Source of the DNA: Variovorax paradoxus
Lineage (GTDB): Bacteria; Pseudomonadota; Gammaproteobacteria; Burkholderiales; Burkholderiaceae_C
Direction: 5' to 3'
DNA length: 64,000 nucleotides
NCBI RefSeq assembly: GCF_029919115.1
Contig: NZ_CP123990.1
Span: forward strand, 496,001 to 560,000
The position numbers were made by a program, and so were the translations under genes. The notes beneath the pieces are model-generated. The model saw only the letters and a list, made by a program, of their open reading frames with translations. It was not told the DNA's origin and ran no database searches. Shown here piece by piece: positions 23,619 to 32,102 of this stretch (its first letter is position 1; each line of letters opens with the position of its first letter).

Positions 23619-24797
23619 TCAGCCGCGCGGCGGCCGCTTGGCGATGCCCATCGTCTTCGCGAGGATGCCGAGCATCACCTCGTCCGCGCCGCCCCCGATC
23701 GAGCCCAGGCGGCCGTCACGGTAAAGGCGCGAGACCCGGTTCTCGAGCGTAAAGCCCATGCCGCCCCAGAACTGCAGGCAGGTGTCGGCCACCTGCCGCG
23801 TGAGCCGGCCGGTCTTGAGCTTGGCCATCGAGGCGAGTTCGAGCACGTCCTGGCCCTGCACATGCAGGTCGCAGGCGCGGTAGGTGAGGGCGCGCAGCGC
23901 CTCCACTTCGGTCTTGAGTTCGGCCAGCTTGAACTGCACCCATTGCTGGTCGGCCAGCGTGGCGCCGAACATCTTGCGCTCCTGCGCCCATTCGATGGTC
24001 TGCGCAATGCAGTCTTCCATCGGTTCGAGCGAGCTTGCGGCGGCCCAAAGCCGCTCTTCCTGGAACTGCTGCATCTGGTAGACGAAGCCCTGGCCTTCTT
24101 CGCCGATGCGGTAGCGCTGCGGCACGCGCACGTTGTCGAAGTAGATGAGCCCCGTGTCGCTCGAGTGCATGCCGATCTTGCGGATCTTCTTTGCCTTCTC
24201 GATGCCGGGGCTGTTCATCGGCACCATCACCAGCGACTTGTTGCGATGAGGGCTGTAGCCTGCTGCACTTTGCCCGTCGCTGGTATTGACCAGCATGCAC
24301 ATCCAGTCGGCCTGCAGGCTGTTGGTGATCCACATCTTCTGGCCGCTGATGAGGTAGTCGCCGCCGTCCTTGCGCGCATGGCTCTTGAGGCCCGCCACGT
24401 CGCTGCCGGCGCCGGGCTCGCTCACGCCGATGCAGCCGACCATGTCGCCCGCGATGGCGGGCGCCAGGAACTCGCGCCGCAGTTCGTCGCTGCCGAAGCG
24501 CGCGAGCGCGGGCGTGCACATGTCGGTCTGCACGCCAATCGCCATCGGCACGCCGCCGCAGTTCACGTGCCCCAGCGCCTCGGCCATGGCCATCGCATAC
24601 GAATAGTCGAGCCCCGCGCCGCCGAAGGCTTCGGGCTTGTTCAGGCCCAGCATGCCGAGGTTGCCGAGCTTCTTGAAGACCTCGTGCGCGGGAAAGATCT
24701 CGGCTTCTTCCCATTCGTCGACATGCGGATTGATCTCTTCGTCGATGAAGCGGCGCAACGTCTTCTGTATTTCGAGATGCTCGTGGGTGTACTGCAT
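23619..24797 (-). CDS. Acyl-CoA dehydrogenase, citronellyl-CoA dehydrogenase-like
   Basis: A 392-residue acyl-CoA dehydrogenase. The N-terminal segment with FIDEEINPHVDEWEEAEIFP, and MAIGVQTDMCTPALARFG further on, resembles AtuD, the citronellyl-CoA dehydrogenase of acyclic terpene breakdown. Other marks are GVSEPGAGSDVAGLKSHA and the C-terminal GGGADEVM. The canonical C-terminal glutamate is glycine, and Glu248 in QEERL is the likely base. ATG 24797 is chosen because MQYTHEHLEI is the family start. The carboxylase genes in the same operon support a role in terpenoid or branched acyl-CoA catabolism. The assignment of substrate is by resemblance only. Confidence 0.82.
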   Translation of the reverse strand: MQYTHEHLEIQKTLRRFIDEEINPHVDEWEEAEIFPAHEVFKKLGNLGMLGLNKPEAFGGAGLDYSYAMAMAEALGHVNCGGVPMAIGVQTDMCTPALARFGSDELRREFLAPAIAGDMVGCIGVSEPGAGSDVAGLKSHARKDGGDYLISGQKMWITNSLQADWMCMLVNTSDGQSAAGYSPHRNKSLVMVPMNSPGIEKAKKIRKIGMHSSDTGLIYFDNVRVPQRYRIGEEGQGFVYQMQQFQEERLWAAASSLEPMEDCIAQTIEWAQERKMFGATLADQQWVQFKLAELKTEVEALRALTYRACDLHVQGQDVLELASMAKLKTGRLTRQVADTCLQFWGGMGFTLENRVSRLYRDGRLGSIGGGADEVMLGILAKTMGIAKRPPRG

Positions 24798-24811
24798 GCG
24801 GTTGTCTCCAA

Positions 24812-25726
24812 TCAGTCGTTCGGTTCGTCGGCGTTCTTGAAAACACGCGGCGTCTGCGCCCGGTGAAAACCGTCGTAGGGCCGTACCGCCACGCGTTGCT
24901 GCGCCTCTTTGTCGGGCAGCGCCATCGGCCAGCCCATGCGCACCTGCGGCCGCGCGCCGTCCACGCGCAGCACGCTGCCGCTGATGAAGCTTGCCGCCGG
25001 GCTCAGCAGGAAGGCGATGGCGGCGGAGGTCTCGGCCTCGTTGCCGAAGCGGCCCGCGGGCACCGTGCTGCGCATCGCGCGCAGCGTGTCGCCTGCCTCG
25101 GGCGGGTAGTGGTCCATGCCGCTCGATGCGATGTAGCCCGGTGCCACCGCGTTCACGCGCACGCCGTTCGAGGCCCATTCGAGCGCGGCGGTCTCGGTGA
25201 AGCTCACCATGCCGGCGCGCGCGGCGCCGCTGTGGCCCATGTTGGGCATCGAGCCCCACATGTCGGCCACGATGTTGACGATGGCGCCGCCGTGCGCCTG
25301 CATGCTCTGCAGAAAGCATTCGCGCGCCACGAGAAAGCCGCCCGTGAGGTTGGTGTGGATCACCGCCTCCCAGCCGTTGGCCGAGATGGCCGCGAGCGGC
25401 GTGATGTACTGGCCGCCCGCATTGTTGACGAGGCCGTCGATGCGCCCATGCGTGGCCACGATGGCGGCTACCGCGCTGCGCACGGCGTCTTCCTGCCGGA
25501 TGTCGAACGGTTGCGTGCTGGCCTTGCCGCCGTCATCGGTGATTTCGGCCCGCACCGACTGGAGCTTCTCTGCATTGCGGCCGACCAGCACCACCTGAGC
25601 GCCGAGCGAAGCGAGTTCGTGCGCCGTGCAGCGGCCGATGCCGGAGCCGCCGCCGGTCACGACGATCACCTGGCCGGCAAAGACGCCGGGCGAAAAAACG
25701 GAGCGGTATCGGGAGAGCGAGTTCAT
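24812..25726 (-). CDS. SDR-fold enoyl-CoA reductase-like protein without the YxxxK motif
   Basis: A 304-residue short-chain dehydrogenase fold. The cofactor loop TGGGSGIG is at residues 24-31, and NNAGG is at 101-105. At the place of the catalytic YxxxK the sequence is SGAARAG (Ser166, Arg170), as in peroxisomal trans-2-enoyl-CoA reductase and dienoyl-CoA reductase types, which also lack this pair. The N-terminal extension MNSLSRYRSVFSPGVFAGQV also fits that group. It lies between the biotin carboxylase and the acyl-CoA dehydrogenases and may reduce an unsaturated acyl-CoA intermediate. Start ATG 25726; the preceding 48 codons overlap the carboxylase gene in another frame. Confidence 0.82.
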   Translation of the reverse strand: MNSLSRYRSVFSPGVFAGQVIVVTGGGSGIGRCTAHELASLGAQVVLVGRNAEKLQSVRAEITDDGGKASTQPFDIRQEDAVRSAVAAIVATHGRIDGLVNNAGGQYITPLAAISANGWEAVIHTNLTGGFLVARECFLQSMQAHGGAIVNIVADMWGSMPNMGHSGAARAGMVSFTETAALEWASNGVRVNAVAPGYIASSGMDHYPPEAGDTLRAMRSTVPAGRFGNEAETSAAIAFLLSPAASFISGSVLRVDGARPQVRMGWPMALPDKEAQQRVAVRPYDGFHRAQTPRVFKNADEPND

Positions 25727-25766
25727 CGGACGGCTTTCAACAAATATCTGCGCAGAACCAGCGTCG

Positions 25767-27716
25767 TCAGGCATCGGCGATTTCCGCCACCACCTGGCGG
25801 GCGGCCACCTGTGCGCCAACCGCCACATGCAGCGCGGCCAGGCGGCCGGCGCGCGGCGCACAGTGCACATGTTCCATCTTCATGGCCTCTAGCGTGACGA
25901 TCGGCTGACCGGCCGCCACCGCATCGCCTTCCGCAGCCAGCAGCGCAATGACGCGGCCGTTCATGGAAGCGCGCAGCAACCCGTCCGCGGCAGCGGCATC
26001 TTCTCGCGCGATCGCAACGTGGGTGAGGTTGTCCAGCTGAAACGGCCGGCCGCCATAGTGAAGGAAAAGGCGGTTGTCCGATTGGCGCACCGCCACCGCC
26101 TGTTCGGCCAGGCCATTGCAGGAGAAGCGCACCTGGCCTTCGCCCGGCAGCGCAAGCAGCTCCATGCGCACGGGCGGCTGGTCGGCAATGGCAATGTCGA
26201 ACCGGCCCGCGCCCAGCGGCTGCACGCGCGCTGCGCAGGTCGCCCCATCGAGCGCAAAGCGCAATGCGTTCGGTAGCCGATGGGCGAGCGGCGACGGCCA
26301 GCCGTACTCTCCGAGTTGGAGCAACAGCGCAGCGAGCAACGTGGCGCGCGCTTCGGCCGCGTCGTCGGGTGCGAGCAAGCCATCGAGCTGTTCGGCGATG
26401 AATGCGGTGGTCGCCGCACCGCTTTCGAAAACCGGATGCGCCAGTGCGCGCTGCAGCAGTTGCTGGTTCGTGGCAACGCCCAGCGCCACCGTGTCTTGCA
26501 GGCCCGCCAGCAGCCGTTGCCGGGCTTCGTCGCGCGTGCGGCCGTGTGCCACGAGCTTGGCAATCATCGAGTCGTAGAACGGCGGCACCGGTGCGCCGTC
26601 GCGCAGCGCATGTTCGGTGCGCAAAGTTGGCGAAGGCCGCCACGCGGCGAGCGTGCCGCTTTGCGGCAGAAAGCCCTGCCGCGGATCTTCGGCGCACAGG
26701 CGCACTTCGATCGCGTGGCCGCTCATGCGCACATCCTGTTGCGTCAATGGCAGCGGCTCGCCGGCCGCGATGCGCAACTGCAGCTCGACCAGGTCGAGCC
26801 CTGTCACGGCCTCGCTCACCGGATGCTCCACCTGCAGCCGCGTGTTCATTTCCATGAACCAGTAGCGCCCCTCGGCATCCAGCAAGAACTCCAGCGTGCC
26901 CGCACCTTCGTAGCCGATGGCCTTTGCGGCGGCGACGGCCGTGGTGCCCATGCGTTGGCGCAACGCTGCGGAAACGGCCGGCGAGGGCGATTCCTCGATC
27001 AGCTTCTGGTGCCGCCGTTGCACCGAGCAGTCGCGTTCGCCCAGGTGAATGGCGTTGCCGTGCCGGTCGGCGAGCACCTGGATCTCGATGTGGCGCGGCG
27101 CCAGGATGGCGCGTTCCAGGATCACGGCCGCATCGCCGAAGGCATTGAGCGCTTCCGATTGTGCGCTCTGCAGCAGTTCGGCAAAGGCTGCGGCCGTCGG
27201 CACCAGGCGCATGCCGCGTCCGCCGCCTCCGGCCGTTGCCTTGATCATCACGGGCCAGCCGATGCGCGCGGCTTCGGCGGCGAGCGTGGACTGGCTCTGG
27301 TCTTCACCCTGGTAGCCCAGAATGCACCGCACGCCGGCTGCCTGCATCAGACGCTTCGCGCCGGCCTTGTCGCCCATCGCGCGGATGGCTTCGGACGAGG
27401 GGCCGATGAAGACAAGGCCCGCATCGCGGCAGGCCTGCGCGAACCCGGCGTTCTCGGCCAGGAAGCCGTAGCCCGGATGAACCGCTTGCGCGCCGCTTGC
27501 AAGCGCGGCATCGACGATGGCAGCAATGTTCAGGTAGCTTTGCGCGGGCAGCGATTCGCCAATCCACACAGACTGGTCGGCCTGGCGCACATGCTCTGCA
27601 CCGGCGTCGGCGGTCGAATACACGGCCACCGTGCGGCAGCCCATGGCGCGCGCGGTGCGCATCACGCGGGCCGCGATCTCGCCGCGGTTGGCTACCAGGA
27701 TCTTGCCGAAACTCAT
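25767..27716 (-). CDS. Biotin-dependent acyl-CoA carboxylase, biotin carboxylase/carrier subunit
   Basis: A 649-residue alpha subunit. The biotin carboxylase starts KILVANRGEIAARVMRTA and has the ATP-grasp glycine loop ATAGGGGRGMRLV and EMNTRLQVEHPVSEAV. A linker follows, and the C-terminal carrier domain has the biotinylated lysine Lys613 in LEAMKMEHV. Size and order match MccA/LiuD and AtuF. It overlaps the carboxyltransferase stop by four bases. Together they form a 3-methylcrotonyl- or geranyl-CoA-type carboxylase. The neighbours (AtuD-like dehydrogenase, no HMG-CoA lyase) favour the geranyl-CoA type. Confidence 0.9.
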   Translation of the reverse strand: MSFGKILVANRGEIAARVMRTARAMGCRTVAVYSTADAGAEHVRQADQSVWIGESLPAQSYLNIAAIVDAALASGAQAVHPGYGFLAENAGFAQACRDAGLVFIGPSSEAIRAMGDKAGAKRLMQAAGVRCILGYQGEDQSQSTLAAEAARIGWPVMIKATAGGGGRGMRLVPTAAAFAELLQSAQSEALNAFGDAAVILERAILAPRHIEIQVLADRHGNAIHLGERDCSVQRRHQKLIEESPSPAVSAALRQRMGTTAVAAAKAIGYEGAGTLEFLLDAEGRYWFMEMNTRLQVEHPVSEAVTGLDLVELQLRIAAGEPLPLTQQDVRMSGHAIEVRLCAEDPRQGFLPQSGTLAAWRPSPTLRTEHALRDGAPVPPFYDSMIAKLVAHGRTRDEARQRLLAGLQDTVALGVATNQQLLQRALAHPVFESGAATTAFIAEQLDGLLAPDDAAEARATLLAALLLQLGEYGWPSPLAHRLPNALRFALDGATCAARVQPLGAGRFDIAIADQPPVRMELLALPGEGQVRFSCNGLAEQAVAVRQSDNRLFLHYGGRPFQLDNLTHVAIAREDAAAADGLLRASMNGRVIALLAAEGDAVAAGQPIVTLEAMKMEHVHCAPRAGRLAALHVAVGAQVAARQVVAEIADA

Positions 27717-29323
27717 GGCCGCGCCACCGAGAACTGCATGGGCTGCGGCATGCGGGCATCCGCATCGCGGCAGACGGAGAGCACTTCGGCCAGCACTGCC
27801 CGTGTGTCGCGCGGATCGATCACGCCGTCGTCGAGCAGCAGCGCGCTGGTGGTGAACACGCTCATCTGCCGATCGAAGCGCTCGACGATCTGCCGCTGCA
27901 TCGCATCTATCTTTTCACGATCGACCGAACCCTTCCTGGCCATGCCCGCTTCCATCACGATGGCCATGGTTTGCGCCGCCTGCTCGCCGCCCATGACGGC
28001 GGTGCGCGCGTTGGGCCACGAAAAGCAGAAGCGCGGCCCAAAGCCGCGGCCGCACATGCCGTAGTTGCCCGCGCCGTAGGAGGCGCCGCAATGCAGGGTG
28101 ATCTGCGGCACCGTGGCGCTGGTCACTGCCTGGATCATCTTGGCGCCGTGCTTGATGATGCCGGCCTCCTCGTGCGCGCGGCCCACCATGTAGCCGGTGA
28201 TGTTCTGCAGGTAGACGATGGGCGTGCGCGACTGGCAGCAGGCCTGGATGAAATGCGTGGCCTTGTTGGCGCCGTCCGAGTCGATGGGCCCGTTGTTGGT
28301 GATAACGCCCACGGCGTGGCCTTCGAGCCGCATATGGCCGCATACGGTGGCACTGCCGTAGTGCTCGCTGAACTCCAGAAACTCCGAGCCGTCGGCAATG
28401 CGCGCAATCACCTCGCGCATGTCGACCGGCCGCCGCCCGTCGCCGGGCATGATGCCGAGCAGTTCGTCGGCCTCGTAGAGCGGCGGCGCAAATTTGCGCG
28501 GGGCTTCGTCGCGGGTCCAGTCGATGCCGCCCAGGATGGATCGCGCGATGCGAATGGCGTCGCGGTCGTCTTCCGCCAGGTAGTCGCCCAACCCCGAGAT
28601 GTGCGTGTGCATCACGGCGCCGCCCAGTTCTTCTTCGGTGGCAATTTCGCCGGTAGCCGCCTTGAGCAGCGGCGGGCCGGCCAGGAACGCGCGGGTGCGG
28701 TCCCGCACCATCACGATGTAGTCGGAAAGCCCGGTCTGGTAGGCGCCGCCCGCGGTCGAGGAGCCGTGCGTCACGGTCACCACCGGAAGCCCAGCGGCCG
28801 AGAGCCGCGCCAGATTGCGGAAGATGCCGCCGCCGCGTACGAAGTCCTGCACGCGGTATTGCATGAGATTGGCGCCCGCGCTTTCCACCAACTGAACGTA
28901 GGGCAGCTTGTTTTCGAGCGCGATCTCCTGCATGCGCAGCTGCTTGTCCAGGCCCATCGGCTGCAGCGCACCGGCGTCGATGCCGGAGTCGGACGCGCTC
29001 ACCATGCAGCGCACGCCGGCGACACGGCCGATTCCCGCGATCAACCCGCCGCCAGGCACGCTCTTGCCGAGGTCCTGGTTGTCGTGCCCGAGTCCGGCAA
29101 GAGATGCGAGCGGCAAGAACGGCGCGCCGGTGTCGAGCAGCAGCGCCAGGCGCTCGCGCGGCAGCAGTTGCCCGCGCCTGGCAAAGCGCTCGGCCGATGC
29201 ATTCGACGCCGCCGCCGAGCGGGCCTCGTGCGACCGCACCTCGGCAAGCAGCGCGAGCATGCCGGCCCGATGGGCCTGGAAGGACTCGCTGGCCGCGTGC
29301 AGCCGGGACTCGATGACGGGCAT
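27713..29323 (-). CDS. Acyl-CoA carboxylase, carboxyltransferase beta subunit (AtuC/MccB-like)
   Basis: A 536-residue carboxyltransferase. It shows RERLALLLDTGAPFLPLASL, the oxyanion-hole segments HGSSTAGGAYQTGLSDY and GASYGAGNYGMCGRGFGPRF, and the acyl-CoA pocket block VGVITNNGPIDSDGANKATH. The NNGPID variant is what I remember for geranyl-CoA carboxylases, as opposed to the NNG-I-LF type of methylcrotonyl-CoA carboxylases, so I lean to AtuC. It is the first gene of the operon; its promoter should lie in 29324-29398. The reaction adds CO2 to the gamma-methyl of an unsaturated acyl-CoA. Confidence 0.87.
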   Translation of the reverse strand: MPVIESRLHAASESFQAHRAGMLALLAEVRSHEARSAAASNASAERFARRGQLLPRERLALLLDTGAPFLPLASLAGLGHDNQDLGKSVPGGGLIAGIGRVAGVRCMVSASDSGIDAGALQPMGLDKQLRMQEIALENKLPYVQLVESAGANLMQYRVQDFVRGGGIFRNLARLSAAGLPVVTVTHGSSTAGGAYQTGLSDYIVMVRDRTRAFLAGPPLLKAATGEIATEEELGGAVMHTHISGLGDYLAEDDRDAIRIARSILGGIDWTRDEAPRKFAPPLYEADELLGIMPGDGRRPVDMREVIARIADGSEFLEFSEHYGSATVCGHMRLEGHAVGVITNNGPIDSDGANKATHFIQACCQSRTPIVYLQNITGYMVGRAHEEAGIIKHGAKMIQAVTSATVPQITLHCGASYGAGNYGMCGRGFGPRFCFSWPNARTAVMGGEQAAQTMAIVMEAGMARKGSVDREKIDAMQRQIVERFDRQMSVFTTSALLLDDGVIDPRDTRAVLAEVLSVCRDADARMPQPMQFSVARP

Positions 29324-29398
29324 GAGGAAAGAGTGAGTGCAGATTGCTATCGATGTGCACTCACTCTAGGACGCCCATGCGCGTCCGGCTTGCGCCAA

Positions 29399-30172
29399 TT
29401 AGCTGGTGCGTACCCGCCGCGGAGCAACCGGGGCGTCCAGGCTGGTGCCCGTGATCACCCAGTAGATGAAGATCAGCACCGCGCCGGCGGTGCCGAACAC
29501 CGTCAGCCCCATGTAGCTGCCACCAATGGCCAGGGCGTCGGTCGGGGCGGCCGCAATGCAGATCATGTTGGCGGCGCTCATGCCCACGTAGTGCATGGTG
29601 CACACCGCCACGCCCATTACCGCAGCAGCGGCAATCTTGTGGCTCAGCCGGCGCAGGTTGAAGGCCAGCCACAGGGCCGCGCCCGCGGCGGTGATGGCAA
29701 TGACCACCGAGAGCCCGACGATGTTGAGATCGAAATCCATCGAAGCGCGCATGTTCATTGCAAACATGCCCATGTAGTGCATGACGCAAACGCCCAGGCC
29801 CGCCAGCAGGCTGCCGGCCAGCCAGCCGGGCTTGCTGAATTTGCTCCGCCCGCCCGCCAGGTAGAGCGCAATGCCGGAAATGAGGATGGCCGCCACCAGG
29901 GACACGACGGTCAGCGGCACGTTGTACGAAATGCCGACCGGCAGCCGGTAGGCCAGCATGCCGATGAAATGCATCGACCAGATGCCGATGCCGCCTAGCG
30001 CCACCGCAGCGCAAGCCACCACCGCCAAGTTGGGTTTGCCGTCCGCACCGACCATGCGCCCCGCGCAGATCAGCGCCACAAGGGAACCCGCGAACGAAAT
30101 GAGAAACGAGAGAGCTACCAGGCCGAGCGAATACTCGGGCGACAGCAACTGGCCAACGACGAGGGGGGTCAT
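29399..30172 (-). CDS. Stand-alone MHYT-domain membrane sensor
   Basis: A 257-residue membrane protein with seven hydrophobic segments. The three MHYT motifs are complete: MHFIGM at residues 67-72, MHYMGM at 131-136 and MHYVGM at 193-198. These histidine/methionine pairs are proposed to bind copper and sense gases such as oxygen or NO. In most relatives the sensor is fused to GGDEF/EAL, kinase or other output domains. Here the protein ends after the seventh helix with a short basic tail, so any output must come from a partner. Neither neighbour looks like one. It is monocistronic, with promoter in 30173-30317. Confidence 0.92.
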   Translation of the reverse strand: MTPLVVGQLLSPEYSLGLVALSFLISFAGSLVALICAGRMVGADGKPNLAVVACAAVALGGIGIWSMHFIGMLAYRLPVGISYNVPLTVVSLVAAILISGIALYLAGGRSKFSKPGWLAGSLLAGLGVCVMHYMGMFAMNMRASMDFDLNIVGLSVVIAITAAGAALWLAFNLRRLSHKIAAAAVMGVAVCTMHYVGMSAANMICIAAAPTDALAIGGSYMGLTVFGTAGAVLIFIYWVITGTSLDAPVAPRRVRTS

Positions 30173-30276
30173 GCGTTTGTTCTCCTGGAAAAAGAACGAC
30201 TCGCCGCCGTGGATCGGATGTAGAAAGGGTTGTAACGAGTCGTTCGCCGACCAGTCTGTAATAGTTGTTTTTAAAA

Positions 30277-30306
30277 GTAAACAGAATTCGCTGCGGTTTT
30301 GTTTAC
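30277..30306. promoter_or_regulatory. Inverted repeat GTAAACA-N16-TGTTTAC
   Basis: Two perfect 7-base arms lie in an AT-rich stretch between the MHYT start (30172) and the stop of the lipoprotein gene (30318). It could be a weak terminator for the lipoprotein gene (on the minus strand the second arm is followed by TTTT) or an operator for the MHYT gene. Both readings are tentative. Confidence 0.35.
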
Positions 30307-30317
30307 CTTCTCACACC

Positions 30318-31982
30318 TCACCGCCGCGGCCGAATCCGGTAGATCGCATTGTTCAGGTCGGCCGCAACGTAGATGCTCCCGTCGCTGCCCACGGCCACGC
30401 CTGTCACCACGTAGGGTGGGGGCAAGCCGGGCCCCGGGGCCAAGCCGATCGGCAGGTTTTCCGCCACGGTGCGGCGCGAGCCGTTGGCAGGGTCGATTTC
30501 GACCAGCCGGCGCGCCGCGCTTTCGGCCACGATGAAGCTTCCCCATGGCGTTTGCGCCAAACCTTCGGGCAGTGCCAGGCCCTCCGTAATTGCACGAAGC
30601 GGCGCGCTCGCGTCGAGCGGGATGCGGGTCAGCTTGCCGGCCGCCTCCGTCACGTAAAGAGCGCCGTCCTGGCCGATGATCATTTGCACGGGGCCGCTCA
30701 GGCCGCTAGCGAGCACTTGCTTGTCTGCAAACTTGGCGCCCCGGGCGCGCGTGATGCTGCCAGTGGCAATCTCGGCATAGATCACGCTGCCGTCGGCCAT
30801 GGGGAGGGCGTCGAAAGGCGCCTTCAGCCCGTGGATGGTCTCGACGGTTCGCAGGGTCTGGCGGTCGACCAGTTGCACCGTGCCGGTGAACCACGAGGTC
30901 AGCGCAAACAGGTGGCCCGAGAGCCCGACGGCGAACGGATAGTCGAGATCCGGATCGCGCTGCATGCGGAAAACGTCGCGCACTTCGCCGGTGCGCACAT
31001 CCACCTGGCGAAAGCCGAACACATCGGCCACCCAGAGCGTGTGGCCCTCGATCTTGAGGCCCGCAGGCGCCGCGAGCTTGCCGCTGGTGAGTGTGCGCAG
31101 CGCACCGGTGGCCGGGTTGAAGGCCTGCACCTCGTTGTTGGCCATGTTCGAGATGTAGATGGTGCCGTCGGGCGTGTCGCGTGCAATGGCCAGGTTGTCG
31201 AGCGATGGGCGCAACTGCTTCGCAACGGTCTTGCGGCCGGTGGCCAGGTCCACGCGCACCAGCTCGCCGCTGCGCGCATCGACCACCCAGAGGTTGCCCT
31301 TGCCGTCCAGATTGGCCGCGGCGGGAATCTTGAAGCCGTCGGCAATCACGGTCATCTGGCCGTTGGCCGGATCGATCTTCACGACCTGGCCCTTGAACCA
31401 CAGCGGCCCGTAGAGCATGCCGTCGGGGCCGACCTCGAAGCCGTTGAAACCGCCCATGTCCTTCTTGATGAGCCGCGGCGGCTTCTGGCCTTCGCGGTCG
31501 ATCTCCCAGAGCGCATCGCCAAGGAACACCTGCGAGGCATAGAGCTTGTTGTTGCGGCGGTCGAAGTCGAGTGAGTTGAGGCCGGGCAGGTCCTTGGCGA
31601 GCACGCGCATCGGAGCGCCGTCGTTCTCGCGGTAGCGCAACATGCCCATGAGGTAGTTGGTCCACGCCAGCTCGCCCTTGGGGCCGACCGCAATGTCGTC
31701 GGCCTGGCCCTCGGGGGCTCCGATCAGCACCTTGGCCGCGCCGGTGGTGCGGTCTACCTCCCAGAGGGTGTTGCCGAGCACGGAGCCGGCAAGCAGCCGG
31801 CCCTTCTGGTCGATGGCCAGGCCGTGCACTCCCGAGAAGGAGGACGGCGGCACCAGCGCCTCGGGCGCAGCCCATGACGCGGGCCGGGTGGTGGGCGGCG
31901 GTGCGACAACGGTGCTGCAGGCGCCCAGCAGGGCGAGCGTGGCGGTCAGCGCGGCGGCAGCGCGCAACAGGCGACGGGGCAT
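30318..31982 (-). CDS. Secreted beta-propeller lipoprotein (SMP-30/strictosidine synthase-like)
   Basis: A 554-residue protein. The signal peptide ends in the lipobox LLGAC with the lipidated cysteine at residue 22, followed by a proline/threonine linker. The rest is built of repeated propeller blades, for example GVHGLAIDQKGRLLAGSVLGNTLWEVDRTTG, GKGNLWVVDARSGELVRVDL and PDGTIYISNMANNEVQAFNPATG. Such folds hydrolyse lactones or bind ligands. Catalytic residues cannot be identified with confidence. GAAGGAG stands before ATG 31982. The frame extends upstream through non-conserved codons. It is monocistronic. Three ACATG repeats lie upstream at 32053-32083. Confidence 0.82.
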   Translation of the reverse strand: MPRRLLRAAAALTATLALLGACSTVVAPPPTTRPASWAAPEALVPPSSFSGVHGLAIDQKGRLLAGSVLGNTLWEVDRTTGAAKVLIGAPEGQADDIAVGPKGELAWTNYLMGMLRYRENDGAPMRVLAKDLPGLNSLDFDRRNNKLYASQVFLGDALWEIDREGQKPPRLIKKDMGGFNGFEVGPDGMLYGPLWFKGQVVKIDPANGQMTVIADGFKIPAAANLDGKGNLWVVDARSGELVRVDLATGRKTVAKQLRPSLDNLAIARDTPDGTIYISNMANNEVQAFNPATGALRTLTSGKLAAPAGLKIEGHTLWVADVFGFRQVDVRTGEVRDVFRMQRDPDLDYPFAVGLSGHLFALTSWFTGTVQLVDRQTLRTVETIHGLKAPFDALPMADGSVIYAEIATGSITRARGAKFADKQVLASGLSGPVQMIIGQDGALYVTEAAGKLTRIPLDASAPLRAITEGLALPEGLAQTPWGSFIVAESAARRLVEIDPANGSRRTVAENLPIGLAPGPGLPPPYVVTGVAVGSDGSIYVAADLNNAIYRIRPRR

Positions 31983-32052
31983 GCCTTCTCCTTCTTGTGG
32001 TTGCGCGCGCAGTCTAGAAGGACGAGGGGGATGCGGCGCAGTCTCAACTGCG

Positions 32053-32083
32053 ACATGTGCCGCTACATGTGTCAAGACATGCG
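32053..32083. repeat. Three ACATG-type heptamers at exact 12-bp spacing
   Basis: ACATGTG at 32053, ACATGTG at 32065 and ACATGCG at 32077 are separated by 5-base spacers. They lie about 71-101 bases upstream of the lipoprotein start on the minus strand. The spacing suggests a protein-binding array, but no regulator is known. Confidence 0.4.
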
Positions 32084-32102
32084 GACTTTCTTCCGCTGTG
32101 GA

